Source: Elysia marginata
Taxonomy: Eukaryota > Mollusca > Gastropoda > Plakobranchidae
DNA: 28,602 bases
Direction: 5' to 3'
NCBI GenBank assembly: GCA_019649035.1
Contig: BMAT01008493.1
Location: 195,235-223,836, forward strand
Below, piece after piece: positions 12,101-20,252 of this stretch; positions within the stretch are counted from its first letter, which is position 1; each line of letters starts with the position of its first letter. A program made the translations under genes and the position numbers. The notes beneath the pieces are model-generated. The model saw only the letters and a list, made by a program, of their open reading frames with translations, searched no databases and was not told the origin of the DNA.

Positions 12101-13659
12101 TGTTCTACAAAATTTAACTTATTAAGGTCAAAGAAGATAAAAAGTGTGACTTTACATCAGTTTGTTGATTGCAGGATCAATTGTATAAACAAGTAATCAG
12201 GTTCATTTTACTCAGACTATTTTTCCCTTTATGACTAATATTCTTTTCATACCAGATTTATTTTAAAAAATCTTTAAAAAGTTTTCTCATACAAATCGCA
12301 CATGAGTGAACTGATGTTTCACCCCAAAATTTCTTTCATAACACCATTCTAAAATATTTTTAAAAGTCAACACTATTCACCAACACCCACAACTGTCAAT
12401 TTTACAACCTCGTCTTCTTCGGTCATCCCCTTCATTTTAAAAGTGCTGTCATAGATTTTAATTTTCTTTTTTCATTTGATCTATGGTTACCTCAGAGCTG
12501 AGAGACAGGAGGAAAAGTGGAGAAGATGAGATAGATCTTACCACCCTCAGATCGTCTGTGTTCAGGGCAGAGAAAAAGTTATCTTTCCTACTAAGCTGGT
12601 CTCAGCGCTATGGTATGGGAGTTCATCAGCTCCTGCCCCAACTCCAGTTTGAGATAGGTAAGCTTGCACTGCATATAGTAGACTGATATAGGCCTACTAA
12701 CATAGTATAATGGATGGAGATAGGTATGCTAACACAGTATAGTGGTTTAGATAAGCATACTAAGTTTTTATTATGGATTTAGATAGGTTTGCTAAGACAC
12801 ATTCAATCATGTATTCAGATAAAACAATAGATTAGCCAAGTGCTTACAGAAATTGATTTGAATTTTTAACTATCACATGATACAAGTGAAGACCTACATA
12901 AGATATTTCTGAAAAAGATAGGTCTTCAGTAACTTTTTAAAATGATTTAAGTCAGTTGTTTGCCTAACAACTTCAGGCACAACATTCCAGATAGATGAAC
13001 TAAAGAAAGAAAAGACTCTCTCCTCATGTTGGCTTGCATTTTCATTTAGAGAGTTTAAGCAGCCAGAAATGGTTTTAAAACTGAAGGCTGTAAAGCAAGA
13101 CAGTTATGAAGTCATATATACTAAACATAAATACTTGGTCCATGAGATTTGTCTGAGATAGATATTGGATTTGAATCAATGTGTTGGACGTTTTTTCATG
13201 TTGAGAGCTATAGTATTGTCAGTCAGTAAGCCTTGCAATATACCTTGGCTTTTCTTGGTTCATGAAAATAATTAGCCGCATTAAAAGCTAATGAAGTCAG
13301 GGTTTTTCGTACGTGATCGTCAGTTTGTAAATGCAAAGATAGGGATTAAAGATTGGTCTCATAGTTTCTTTCTTTTCTTTGCTTTTCAGTTGACAGCAAA
13401 ATCAAGAAAAATTACCAATTAATCTTCAGCGTTTTGCATTTCTTATAAATTGCATATGTGGTTTTGCGTTTTGAACAACAGCCTTGCTTTGCTATTTTTT
13501 TTCATAGAAACAAGACAGGCAGAGGCAGACCAAGTCAGTGAGATCAAAGCTGCGGTCGAGAGCAATATTGAACAGCTGAAACCCACAGACAAGGAAGTTA
13601 AAAAACATTCACCTTTAACATCTAGGACAGGCACAGCTAAAATCATTGAATTAGACTAA
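110..13659 (+). CDS. ZNHIT2: ZNHIT2, zinc finger HIT domain protein 2 (11 coding exons)
   Basis: Joined exons 110-174, 1387-1536, 4859-4929, 6718-6762, 7378-7502, 8422-8529, 8847-8963, 9282-9437, 11385-11553, 12496-12657 and 13508-13659 give 1320 nt, or 439 residues plus TAA; all introns are GT-AG and all phases close. The HIT zinc finger is at residues 20-53, with eight ligands visible: C20, C23, C32, C35, C40, C44, H50 and C53. An acidic linker follows (about 73-113), then the family-typical region ending in LWTPWW (144-149), a helical middle part with LFAYA (204-208), and a C-terminal helical region with FRAEKKLSFLLSW in exon 10. Human ZNHIT2 is about 403 residues, so this copy is full length. 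The family protein is known to bind RUVBL1/RUVBL2 of the R2TP/PAQosome machinery and to help U5 snRNP assembly; that role is inferred here from homology. The first ATG has a strong context (A at -3, G at +4). Identification is from remembered family sequence, not a search. Confidence 0.93.
175..1386 (+). other. ZNHIT2 intron 1
   Basis: 1212-bp intron, ending in a pyrimidine-containing acceptor (CTTGTCTTTAG). It contains a cluster of AGATCT/TAGATC units near 548-593 and one TAGGCCTA near 805. I see no coding signal on either strand. Confidence 0.75.
548..593. repeat. AGATCT/TAGATC-rich simple repeat
   Basis: About 46 bp made of overlapping AGATCT, TAGATC and close variants, almost self-complementary in each unit. 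The same motif recurs at single sites elsewhere in the window (for example near 5475, 7790, 21433 and 24969). Confidence 0.6.
1387..1536 (+). CDS. ZNHIT2: ZNHIT2 coding exon 2 (HIT zinc finger)
   Basis: Encodes residues 23-71 plus split codons at each end. It carries seven of the eight zinc ligands: C23, C32, C35, C40, C44, H50 and C53. The stretch KYTCPRCNMGYCSLACY is close to the human ZNHIT2 finger (RYTCPRCNAPYCSLRCY). The donor is GTAGGT at 1537. Reading on would meet TAG at 1538, so splicing here is required. Confidence 0.93.
1537..4858 (+). other. ZNHIT2 intron 2
   Basis: 3322-bp intron, the largest in the gene. It holds a SINE at 2346-2650. The rest is AT-rich with short chance ORFs on both strands. 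The acceptor has a good pyrimidine tract ending ATTTCCAG. Confidence 0.8.
2346..2650 (+). mobile_element. tRNA-derived SINE, full length with target-site duplication
   Basis: The head is tRNA-like, with an A box at about 2355-2366 (TGGCCTAGCGGT) and a B box at 2398-2408 (GGTTCAATCCC), the internal RNA polymerase III promoter. A tRNA-unrelated body of roughly 200 bp follows, with a tail ending in AACC repeats (about 2635-2650). The element is flanked by a perfect 13-bp direct repeat, CCACAATTGAAAA, at 2333-2345 and 2651-2663, the sign of LINE-type target-primed insertion. It lies in sense orientation in intron 2. The family name is unknown to me. Confidence 0.88.
4859..4929 (+). CDS. ZNHIT2: ZNHIT2 coding exon 3
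   Basis: 71-nt exon encoding about residues 73-95 (starts SDDKQKVLEMLAKDL), a charged helical linker after the zinc finger. It enters in phase 2 (shared Gly codon) and leaves in phase 1 at donor GTAGGT (4930). Reading on into the intron ends at a stop within about 20 codons. Confidence 0.85.
4930..6717 (+). other. ZNHIT2 intron 3
   Basis: 1788-bp intron. It includes an A-rich run near 5525-5538, a GC-richer stretch at about 5700-5940 that may be an old transposon remnant, a diverged tandem duplication at 6063-6297, and a TAGTAA/GATAGT-type low-complexity stretch at about 6430-6560. Confidence 0.75.
6063..6297 (+). repeat. Diverged two-copy tandem duplication
   Basis: Copy 1 begins at 6063 and copy 2 at 6194, a period of about 131 bp. 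Both start ACAG.AACAAAAGTATATTA, continue with AGTGT.AATTT and a CGCTCT block, and end in a GTAACGCTATCAA/GTTAATCGTAGCAA-type segment. Copies differ by indels and substitutions, so the duplication is not recent. Confidence 0.6.
6718..6762 (+). CDS. ZNHIT2: ZNHIT2 coding exon 4 (45-nt small exon)
   Basis: Encodes SEDDLADRVEGLDL (residues 97-110) with split codons. Acceptor is TTTTGAAAG and donor is GTAAAC at 6763. It is a 45-nt phase 1/phase 1 exon, so skipping it would keep the frame. Its acidic content fits the linker before the conserved WG.L.PEE block in exon 5. The acceptor is weak in pyrimidines close to the AG, but the frame fit on both sides supports it. Confidence 0.75.
6763..7377 (+). 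other. ZNHIT2 intron 4
   Basis: 615-bp AT-rich intron with nothing recognisable inside. Confidence 0.75.
7378..7502 (+). CDS. ZNHIT2: ZNHIT2 coding exon 5 (LWTPWW block)
   Basis: Encodes about residues 112-152, including VVWGRLKPEEKEEFARML and LIELWTPWWK. It aligns with the human block containing LWERLAPGEKAAFERLL and PWRPWW, a ZNHIT2 hallmark just after the linker. Acceptor TTACCAG, donor GTAAGA at 7503, ending in phase 0. Confidence 0.93.
7503..8421 (+). other. ZNHIT2 intron 5
   Basis: 919-bp AT-rich intron. It holds one TAGATCTAGATA motif near 7790. No coding or repeat element is recognised. Confidence 0.75.
8422..8529 (+). CDS. ZNHIT2: ZNHIT2 coding exon 6
   Basis: 108 nt, phase 0 to phase 0, residues 153-188 (starts ENQKLVLERETGNKK, ends IPDINSLLK). 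It is a charged stretch followed by a Pro/Ile segment matching the region just before the LFAYA block in the family. Donor GTAAGG at 8530. Confidence 0.85.
8530..8846 (+). other. ZNHIT2 intron 6, with a competing upstream acceptor
   Basis: 317-bp intron. Two candidate AG sites lie 29 nt apart: TGTTTCAG ending at 8817 and TTTCTACAG ending at 8846. Only the second keeps the frame into the conserved FDLLNILFAYA block; the first leads to a TGA within about 23 codons. Confidence 0.75.
8847..8963 (+). CDS. ZNHIT2: ZNHIT2 coding exon 7 (LFAYA block)
   Basis: 117 nt, phase 0 to phase 0, residues 189-227. It carries FDLLNILFAYAFVSRIHNG, matching human VRFQLPNVLFAYAHTLALYHGG. The start was chosen by frame. 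Donor GTAAAA at 8964. Confidence 0.9.
8964..9281 (+). other. ZNHIT2 intron 7
   Basis: 318-bp intron ending in a very strong pyrimidine tract (a long run of T, then CACAG). Nothing else recognised. Confidence 0.8.
9282..9437 (+). CDS. ZNHIT2: ZNHIT2 coding exon 8
   Basis: 156 nt, phase 0 to phase 0, residues 228-279. It contains SVGEAVQKSLDDV, which fits the human block with SAEEALQAAAHVL. The donor is GTAAGT at 9438, a perfect consensus. Read-through would end about 21 codons later. Confidence 0.88.
9744..10371. mobile_element. pogo/Tigger-like non-autonomous DNA transposon (MITE)
   Basis: The ends are perfect inverted repeats: CAGTAGTATCCGGTTAAA at 9744-9761 and its complement ending at 10371. 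Both sides are flanked by TA (9742-9743 and 10372-10373), the target duplication of the Tc1/mariner-pogo superfamily. Just inside the left end are four or more diverged copies of a roughly 16-bp unit, GTTAAATGCACGC-like (9755-9830). A related TAAACGCACGCT lies near the right end. No transposase ORF is visible, but 152 bp are Ns. Superfamily assignment is inference from the TIR and TA. Confidence 0.8.
10010..10161. other. Assembly gap (run of N)
   Basis: 152 unknown bases inside the inverted-repeat transposon. Apparent open frames through it are meaningless. Confidence 0.99.
11385..11553 (+). CDS. ZNHIT2: ZNHIT2 coding exon 9
   Basis: 169 nt, residues 280-335 plus one base. It contains VLEDVRHLASGPG and ALSDLISLFQTALKVIKK, matching human block features ARILLGEGP and ALGDLAQTLGRARK. 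The acceptor is AAATTTTTCAG. The donor GTGCTC at 11554 was chosen because phase 1 joins correctly to 12496; GTCATT at 11541 is a weaker alternative. Confidence 0.88.
11554..12495 (+). other. ZNHIT2 intron 9
   Basis: 942-bp AT-rich intron with no recognised element. The acceptor region is T-rich and ends TTACCTCAG. Confidence 0.75.
12496..12657 (+). CDS. ZNHIT2: ZNHIT2 coding exon 10
   Basis: 162 nt, phase 1 to phase 1, about residues 337-389. It contains VFRAEKKLSFLLSWSQ, matching human LYRARKKCQFLLAWTN. The donor is GTAAGC at 12658. An in-frame ATG at 12484 lies in the intron and is not the start of a separate gene. Confidence 0.9.
12651..12822 (+). repeat. Diverged minisatellite at the exon 10/intron 10 border
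   Basis: Units begin with AGATAGGTA-like sequence followed by TGCTAA and an AGTATA/TTAT-rich part: GAGATAGGTAAGCTTGC (12651), GAGATAGGTATGCTAAC (about 12717), AGATAAGCATACTAAG (about 12749) and AGATAGGTTTGCTAAG (about 12781). Spacing is about 32 bp for the later units and about 66 bp for the first. The first unit includes the authentic splice donor. Confidence 0.55.
12658..13507 (+). other. ZNHIT2 intron 10
   Basis: 850-bp intron. Its first 150 bp are a diverged short tandem repeat related to the donor site. The acceptor is a T-rich tract ending TTTTCATAG. Confidence 0.78.
13508..13659 (+). CDS. ZNHIT2: ZNHIT2 coding exon 11 and stop
   Basis: Encodes residues 391-439 and TAA at 13657. The start (TRQAEADQVSEIKAAVESNI) is helical and the end (KIIELD) is acidic, comparable in place to the human end (LIEELPS). 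The acceptor is good and the phase fits exon 10. Confidence 0.88.
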
Positions 13660-14336
13660 AGAACAGAAAGATCTGCACCTTTTTTTTTTAACTTCTATTA
13701 TTCTTGAAACTTGAGTTAGGCAAAACACTTCTTAAGTTCTTCAAGCTCTTGTGGCATCTTTGATGGATTACGGAAACAAAATTAGTGGTAAAACAACTTA
13801 AGCTGTCTTGGTAGTGGTGCATAGGCTGAGTTGTGGTTTAATTGATAGGGTGGTTGACTATTATGCGATTGGATTCCCAGTTGTGGAAAGATTTTTTTCA
13901 CTTCTCCATGCCCATACAGTGCTTAATGGATAACTATTTCCTAAAACTCTGCAAAAAAAGCTGGCAAAGAAAGCTATGGAAAACTTCCTCACTATGGTGC
14001 TTTGTTGATTCTGACCCAACTTGGAGATTCGCTGTCTCTCAGCAAAAATAAAACTGGTGCAAACTAAATACATATGTGTTTTGTTGTTCATCTTCTGGTT
14101 AGCTCATAAGTCATTATTCATAATAGCCTTCATGCACTTAAATATTTTTTGTCCTTAAAATTTTCTGATCATTGAAGTGGGAGGATTAATGCTTCATATA
14201 GAATAGTGACGTTAATGGTACCTCAAAAAGTGTAGTTTAAGGAATATTGTAAATCAACGGATATTGATAATTAATGGGATGTTTCTTTTAAGAAAAAAAG
14301 CATCAGTACTGACAATCACTTTTGGAATACAATAAA
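13660..14336 (+). other. ZNHIT2 3' UTR with candidate poly(A) signals
   Basis: AATAAA occurs at 14047-14052 and again at 14331-14336, on the gene's strand and 0.4-0.7 kb after the stop, so either could end the transcript. The opposed short ORFs at 13842-14091 lie in this UTR and look like chance. Confidence 0.55.
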
Positions 14337-15106
14337 AACCTGACAAGAATGTAAACAAAATTAATTTTTTACCTAGATTGAGGCAAATTTTATACAGTTG
14401 GACTCACCACATTGAGAAAACACAAAATCTTAAATTTGTCTGAAATCGAGAAAAAGCCCAGAGCACAGGAATTTTTTTCTATATTAAGCAATTGCTTAAT
14501 CAGGAAATATAACCCATTAAACTAGGGAAAATTCAAGATGTCATTGTCCAAGTTGGTGGCAGATTATTTGCTATTTTAAAGTGCATCACTTACATGTTGT
14601 AAAGATGACATAAAGGTGGTTTGTAAAAAGGTATCTTGGGCTTCAGCAATGTCAAACATGTTTTTTTTAATATCTCATGTAAAGAGGTATACACGAGAAA
14701 GGATGAAGCAAAATCTACCTGACATGCTGGGGACTTCACGGTTTAGATCATTTGAGGTGAATATTGATAGAGCTTATGTTTGTTCTGAAGGTTGACATGG
14801 CAGATGCAAGGCAGTTCCCAGGCATACTGCAAACATTACTGTCATCCCAACGGAAAAGGGTGTGACTTTAAATGATCTTGTAAGATTGTTGTAAGGTGTA
14901 GGCCTTTACCTTGGACAGAGAGCCTGTATAAAACACTAAAACGGATGCTTCATTGAAATAATCTGGAAGTTTCATTCACTGATCAACTGTAAAAGATACC
15001 AGGAAGAGAGCTCATCTATTGATGATAAACTTTCCAGGAGCAAAAATAATGAAAGTTGCTGAGCAATTTAACATCCAAATCTCAGGTTTAGATAATAAAA
15101 TCGTAC

Positions 15107-15115
15107 CTCCTCCTC

Positions 15116-15147
<32 letters not shown>

Positions 15148-15237
15148 CTTCTTCTTCTTCTTCTTCTTCTTCTTCTTCTTCTTCCCTCTTCTTCTTCTTC
15201 TTACTCTTCTTCTTCTCATCCTTCAGCCCCCCCCCCC
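15107..15237 (+). repeat. CTT microsatellite followed by C tract
   Basis: A pure run of about 22 CTT units (15118-15183) is followed by interrupted CTT/TCT sequence to about 15216 and a C11 run at 15227-15237. It is a long polypyrimidine strand. Apparent leucine- or serine-rich ORFs here are artefacts. Confidence 0.95.
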
Positions 15238-15522
15238 ATCTTTCCCTTTTAATAAAAGGAGATATATAAAAGCAGACTTACAACCTATCTTGCCGTGAAA
15301 CAAGGAAAAAAAACTATATAGTTTAAATCTATACATAAAAACGTTTTGGCTTTATTGTACTGTCTTCTTCAGTTACAACACATAAGGCAATAGAGCTGTA
15401 CTAAAAATAGTAAAACGTTTTCAGGTTTAAAGACAAGATTAAATTGTATATGAAAACATAATGTGATTACGCCTTGACTCCCAACTTTCTTAAATTATTT
15501 TTTTCTAGCCCAAAAGGCTCAA

Positions 15523-15587
15523 GAAACTAGTTGTCTAGTTCTAATGCTAGTAAAATAATTTTATCAGCATTAGAGCTAGCTTGTTTC
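15523..15587. repeat. 65-bp near-perfect palindrome (hairpin)
   Basis: The left arm GAAACTAGTTGTCTAGTTCTAATGCT (shown in part: CTAGTTCTAATGCT, 15536-15549) pairs with AGCATTAGAGCTAG on the right (15566-15579). The match extends outward to GAAAC/GTTTC with a few unpaired bases, and inward through TAAAAT/ATTTTA. It could be a palindromic micro-transposon relic or a transcribed hairpin; the sequence alone does not decide. Confidence 0.65.
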
Positions 15588-16559
15588 ACGGAGTGATAGG
15601 TGGTAAATCTGTTTTTATTTTTTTCAAACTTTTTTTTAGATTGTACAGATTTACGTGCATCCTTTTTGGATCCTTATCTACTTTATAGGTGTACTAACCA
15701 AGTGTTCTACTTCAGTATATGTATTTAAATATCGATCTCTCTCTCTCACTCCTTAATCATATCTCTGCCTGATGAGTTTCTCTTTTTCATGTACCCTGAA
15801 AATCAGGAAAAGAAACCTTTTTCACTAATAATGTAATATCGCCATGAAGCGGGTCCAACGATGTTCATCTTTTTAGTTTCTCTTATAACAAACTGCAAAA
15901 AAGTTTATGAAATACTGCACTTGAAAAGGCATGTTTCCGTATCATTGTGATGAATTATGATAACTCTTAATCTTGTAAAATTTTACATAACTTGATTTAA
16001 AATTTGTGATCATTTGTAATTCAATTTGATGCAACAGTGCCTGAGGGAAAGTAGTCAAATAAATTATTTTTCAAAACACATATTTGTAAAGAAAAGTTTT
16101 TAAGACATTTTTTTTTTTGCTTTTAATGTTTAAGGTTAGGGAAGATCTTAGCAAAAAGTTGCACATTTTAGTCAAACATCTTTAGTCTTCTTCTTTCAAC
16201 TGATTTGCACATGTTGTTAAAACTGAAATATTGCAATATTTACATGCAGGATCATCGATGTTTTAGCAATGCATTTTTTTTACTACTAAACACTAAATTT
16301 TGTGTAAAATTATTGTGTTCTTTAAAAGTATTTAAAAAAAAAAACCCAGGTGGTTAATTTAAATATAAAAGATAAAAAGCATTTTCATAGAGCATCTGAT
16401 CCACTAATGCCCCATGCAGTTTAGATGGGTTCACATAGGAGCAGCAATTAAACTTAAAGCACACTGACAAGATTTTTCACCGCTAATATCCAAGTACTCA
16501 TTTAACTTCTAATGCGGCAAAGCAATGTGTGTAAACAGCCTTCCTGAGAACTAAACACT

Positions 16560-16640
16560 GACCTGCACAACCAGGAGCTTGAACCTGGACCTTTCTGTCC
16601 GAAAGCTGAGTGTCTACTTCTAGACAATGATGACACACAT
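16560..16640 (-). repeat. Degenerate tRNA-like / SINE head relic
   Basis: On the minus strand, CTAGAAGTAGACACTCAG resembles an A-box region, and CCAGGTTCAAGCTCCTGG forms a five-pair T-stem with a TTCAAGCT loop, one base longer than a true T-loop. The acceptor stem is not formed. It is probably a decayed SINE head rather than a working tRNA. Confidence 0.35.
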
Positions 16641-16941
16641 ACTGTTTAGACAACAACAAAGGCTCATATTATAAACAAGTTTTTATTATTATGTGTCCTA
16701 ATTTCTAAAATGTAACTAATCTTAGCATATTGTGACGGAAAGTAATGAGTTACAATTCATGTATGTAATGGTCATGCTATACATTGTGTCATTTTTAGAC
16801 AGAAGACGAACCAAGACACCATTTTTTGCCTCGGTGATATTCTAAATTTCTAGAAGCCAGTTTTTATGATACAAACATTTCAAATTGGAGTTAGAAAGAT
16901 GCTTTGGTCATCTATAATATATATTAATTTTGTTTCCATTA

Positions 16942-17075
16942 CAAATTCCTTTGATGAAAAACGAATATCATGGAATTTAAAATCACAATATTAATTTGAT
17001 TTTAGGATTTCAATCTCAAATTCCTTTGTTGAAAAATCAATACTTTGGAATTTAAAGTCACAATATTTGATTGTA
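16942..17075 (+). repeat. Two-copy tandem duplication, 75-bp period
   Basis: Copy 1 starts at 16942 and copy 2 at 17017, both with CAAATTCCTTTG(A/T)TGAAAAA. Both continue through TGGAATTTAAA(A/G)TCACAATATT. Differences are few, so the copies are clearly related. It lies in intergenic sequence. Confidence 0.75.
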
Positions 17076-18985
17076 TGTAAACATTGTTCTAAGATATGAA
17101 AGTATGTTTACACAATTATGTAGCATCAACATATATACAGAATGAGTAAGTTAATGACTAAGTTTAAGTCTTCTTTGATTTCTATGTCCCAGATGCTTGC
17201 ATATTGTTATGGACTGACAGGTATGTACTACTATTTCAAAACCCAAATAAACAATTTATGAAGATTATATTACAGAAATAAAATCATTTAAAAATAAATG
17301 CAATTGTGCAAGTCACAATATTAAACATTTAACCCATCATCTTTTGCAGATGGAGCAAAATATGACTCAAAATTGATCTAAATAAGGCCTACTTTAGAGT
17401 GAAAGACTATGTATGCACATGTACATATTGCAATTGCATACTCTTTGACTATAACTATGGAACCATTAATTTTTGTGCTCAAAACTAAATTAGTGGTGTA
17501 TAAATTGATTAACACAATGAGTTAATAAAATATCCAATTAATAATACAGATATTTTCCTAATTCCATCAGCAATACATGCTATGTTTTTCTAAACAGAAA
17601 GTGTGGTGCAAACAATTAAAGCAGAAACATAGTTTTAACACAATCGTTTAACATTCATAAACAAACAATGTGGAACAAGTATTCCCTGTACCATGGGGAG
17701 GGGACTTTCATGTTTTTAGATTATTGAATCATGTATTACATGTCCTCAAGACTAAAAACTGTTGAATCAGTTACATGCATGCGTTTAATAGGCTCTGGTC
17801 AGGGTAACATTTTTGTAATGTATATAAAGCATTGTTGTAATACATCGTTTGTAACATAAGAATTCAAAGCAAGCATTAAAAAGATTTCAAATTGAAACTT
17901 GTAAACTCACACTCAAGCAGTCATGCATTTATACCATTTGATTACTCTTCTGTTGACAAAGTTAATGATAACAGTATATATATTATAAATATTTATACTA
18001 TTATAAAGACATTTCACTTTGACTTTGACAGCATTGGCTGAGTATGCTGTGTAAAAACTGCTTTAAAAAAGATTATAAATAAAACTAGAAGTTGAAATAA
18101 ACCTGAATTCTATAAACGCAACTTTGCGTGGGCTATTTGCTTTAAAATTATCTTTAAAAAAAAAAAAACTTATGACATGCTAAGAGTAAGACATAAACTT
18201 CTCTAGTTTTGCTTTTCTGACGGAGCGAAACAGAAAACAGAAAAACAAACTCAGAGGAGTCAGTTCTTGTCTGTATCACAAAAGTTTTACAAAGATAGAT
18301 CTAGGATTTTTAGCAATGAATGTTTGACTGCCCAAAATTTCACCATCAAGTCTTTAAGCCATTCTTGTGCACAATACAGAACAGTTATAAACATAAAGCA
18401 CAGTATTACTAGGTGCTGTGTAATGATGGATATCAAAGGGATGGCACCATGAATCAGCAGTAAATTAAAAAATTGAAACTTTGGATAGCAAGAGATAGGC
18501 CTACACACTGGAGATACCAACATGAAAAAGTGAAAAACTGCACTAGCTATCTCATCCAAGGTTAGTTAGTACTAATAGTAGGCACTTTGTTAGATAATCT
18601 AGTAATTCAAATGGAACACCATTTTTTTCAAGATTCATTTGAAAAACTGGAAAGGGAAAAAAATGACCCATTATTTATCATGATCTTTGCTTCTGAAACA
18701 TTGTAAGTGAAATAAGGGGTTAGTGATTATTAGAAGTATAGAACTAATAGAAGCTTTATAACTGATCTACATCTAAAAATTCTCATTCGTGTTAATGCAT
18801 ATACATGTATATTATAGAAGATGAAGAATTGTATGAGTAAAATAAATAATGTTAATGAAAAGGTGAAGCTGTAATAAGATGCAAGGTAAATTGCGCCGTG
18901 GTAGTTCACGTGGATCGCTGCTTTCTCATCTTTGGAAAAATTTACGCAAGTGGCCTATTAATCTTTAAAATAAACGTGCATAAGA

Positions 18986-18998
18986 GGGGGGGGGGGGG
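18986..18998 (+). repeat. G13 homopolymer
   Basis: Thirteen consecutive G, followed by CGC. The length is likely polymorphic and prone to sequencing error. Confidence 0.95.
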
Positions 18999-20189
18999 CG
19001 CTTAACGTTTTGTTTTTGTATCAAAACGAACTGCGATTGTATCTTTGTCATAATATCATTTAAAACATATAAAGCCCTGTCTTTCTATTAATTCCAAACT
19101 TTATGCTTAGAATAATCAATCTTTACTAAAATTATTTGTTTTATGCTTGCACATGTAATTGTATGATATACACCGCCCCCCTGGCACCCGTACTGGAAGG
19201 TTATTAGTTTGCCAAAAAACCTGGTTCTCTGTTGGCCTAGGGGTGATTTTTTTATATCACTGTCATGGCACAAGAAGAGAAAGTAAAACAGTTCAGTTTG
19301 GTCTTAAAACACATGAATAAGTAGGTTTAAGGGAAATCACATTCATACTGTGTCTGGCATCATTACACATAAATTAAACTCAAATCGATAACTCGGAGAT
19401 ACAGCTACAAGTAGAAACCTAAAAAATCTTCAAACAGAAAACTAGTTATCTGGTTTTGAAAATCTTTTTAACAGACATAATAAGAGTTTTACCATTTGCA
19501 TGCACAAGTACTTAGTTTTAATTGTCAAGACTCCTGGTTATTTGGACGCCAATTTTTCATCGGATCGTTGATAAGCAGGTGGATTCCAAACATCTTAAAC
19601 AGGAAAATGTCTTAGAGATTAAGAGTACAACACTAATTCACAACATGGGCACCATGAAAGCCAAACTTTACCCTTGAGCTAATGGATAAAACTACATTGT
19701 TCTGTATTGTAGAAAATTACATCCGGTAAAAGTAGACGTCGTTTTGAAAGACAAGCTTCATCATCATCTACTCCAAAGTTTGCCATTAACAAACAAAATA
19801 CTGCTTCCACGTTCATGGTACATAAATTCTTTGAAAACGTGGGTTTTATGGAGTAAAGTTGAAAATTTGAGTTTAGATGCAGCATTAATTGTTCAAAACA
19901 TCTTAACTGAAAGATACAATGAGTCATGACCGGAGCTTTTGAGTCTGGCACAATTGAAGAGGATAATGTTTCCTGTAACAAAGTCCAACACTTTTTATCT
20001 TGTAGAGTCGTAAATCTAGTAGCCAGACGACAACATGTAGGCTTACTTTGTTCCCTTTTTAAAGTTAACTTATAAATACGTACATGTAGTTTGATGGTGG
20101 CGCAGATACGCCACAGGTTTGTCATTTTAGTTCAATGTGTGTGTGTACGTAGTTTTCATTTTGCGCGTCCAGATAATTGTTTCTCGTTT

Positions 20190-20195
20190 TTTATT
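20190..20195 (-). terminator. Candidate poly(A) signal AATAAA for the minus-strand gene
   Basis: TTTATT on the plus strand reads AATAAA on the minus strand. It sits about 58 bp after the TAA of the 381-codon frame, a normal position for a short 3' UTR. Confidence 0.5.
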
Positions 20196-20252
20196 AATTT
20201 TCCAATCACAATTACTTTTTTACATACACATTTCAAAGCAATTATACTGAAT

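Larger units (their letters stand above)
14337..20189. other. Intergenic region between two convergent genes
   Basis: 5.9 kb, AT-rich. It contains a CTT microsatellite, a C11 tract, a 65-bp palindrome, a tandem duplication at 16942-17075, a tRNA-like relic near 16560-16640 and a G13 tract at 18986-18998. No ORF here resembles a gene. A 148-codon minus-strand frame (19679-20125) is the longest and is judged doubtful. Confidence 0.65.

Noticed and set aside
13842..14091. Opposed 69- and 76-codon frames after the ZNHIT2 stop
   Set aside because: They overlap the 3' UTR, have no family resemblance, and each shadows the other.
15019..15252. Leucine/serine-rich 77-codon frame
   Set aside because: Produced by the CTT microsatellite.
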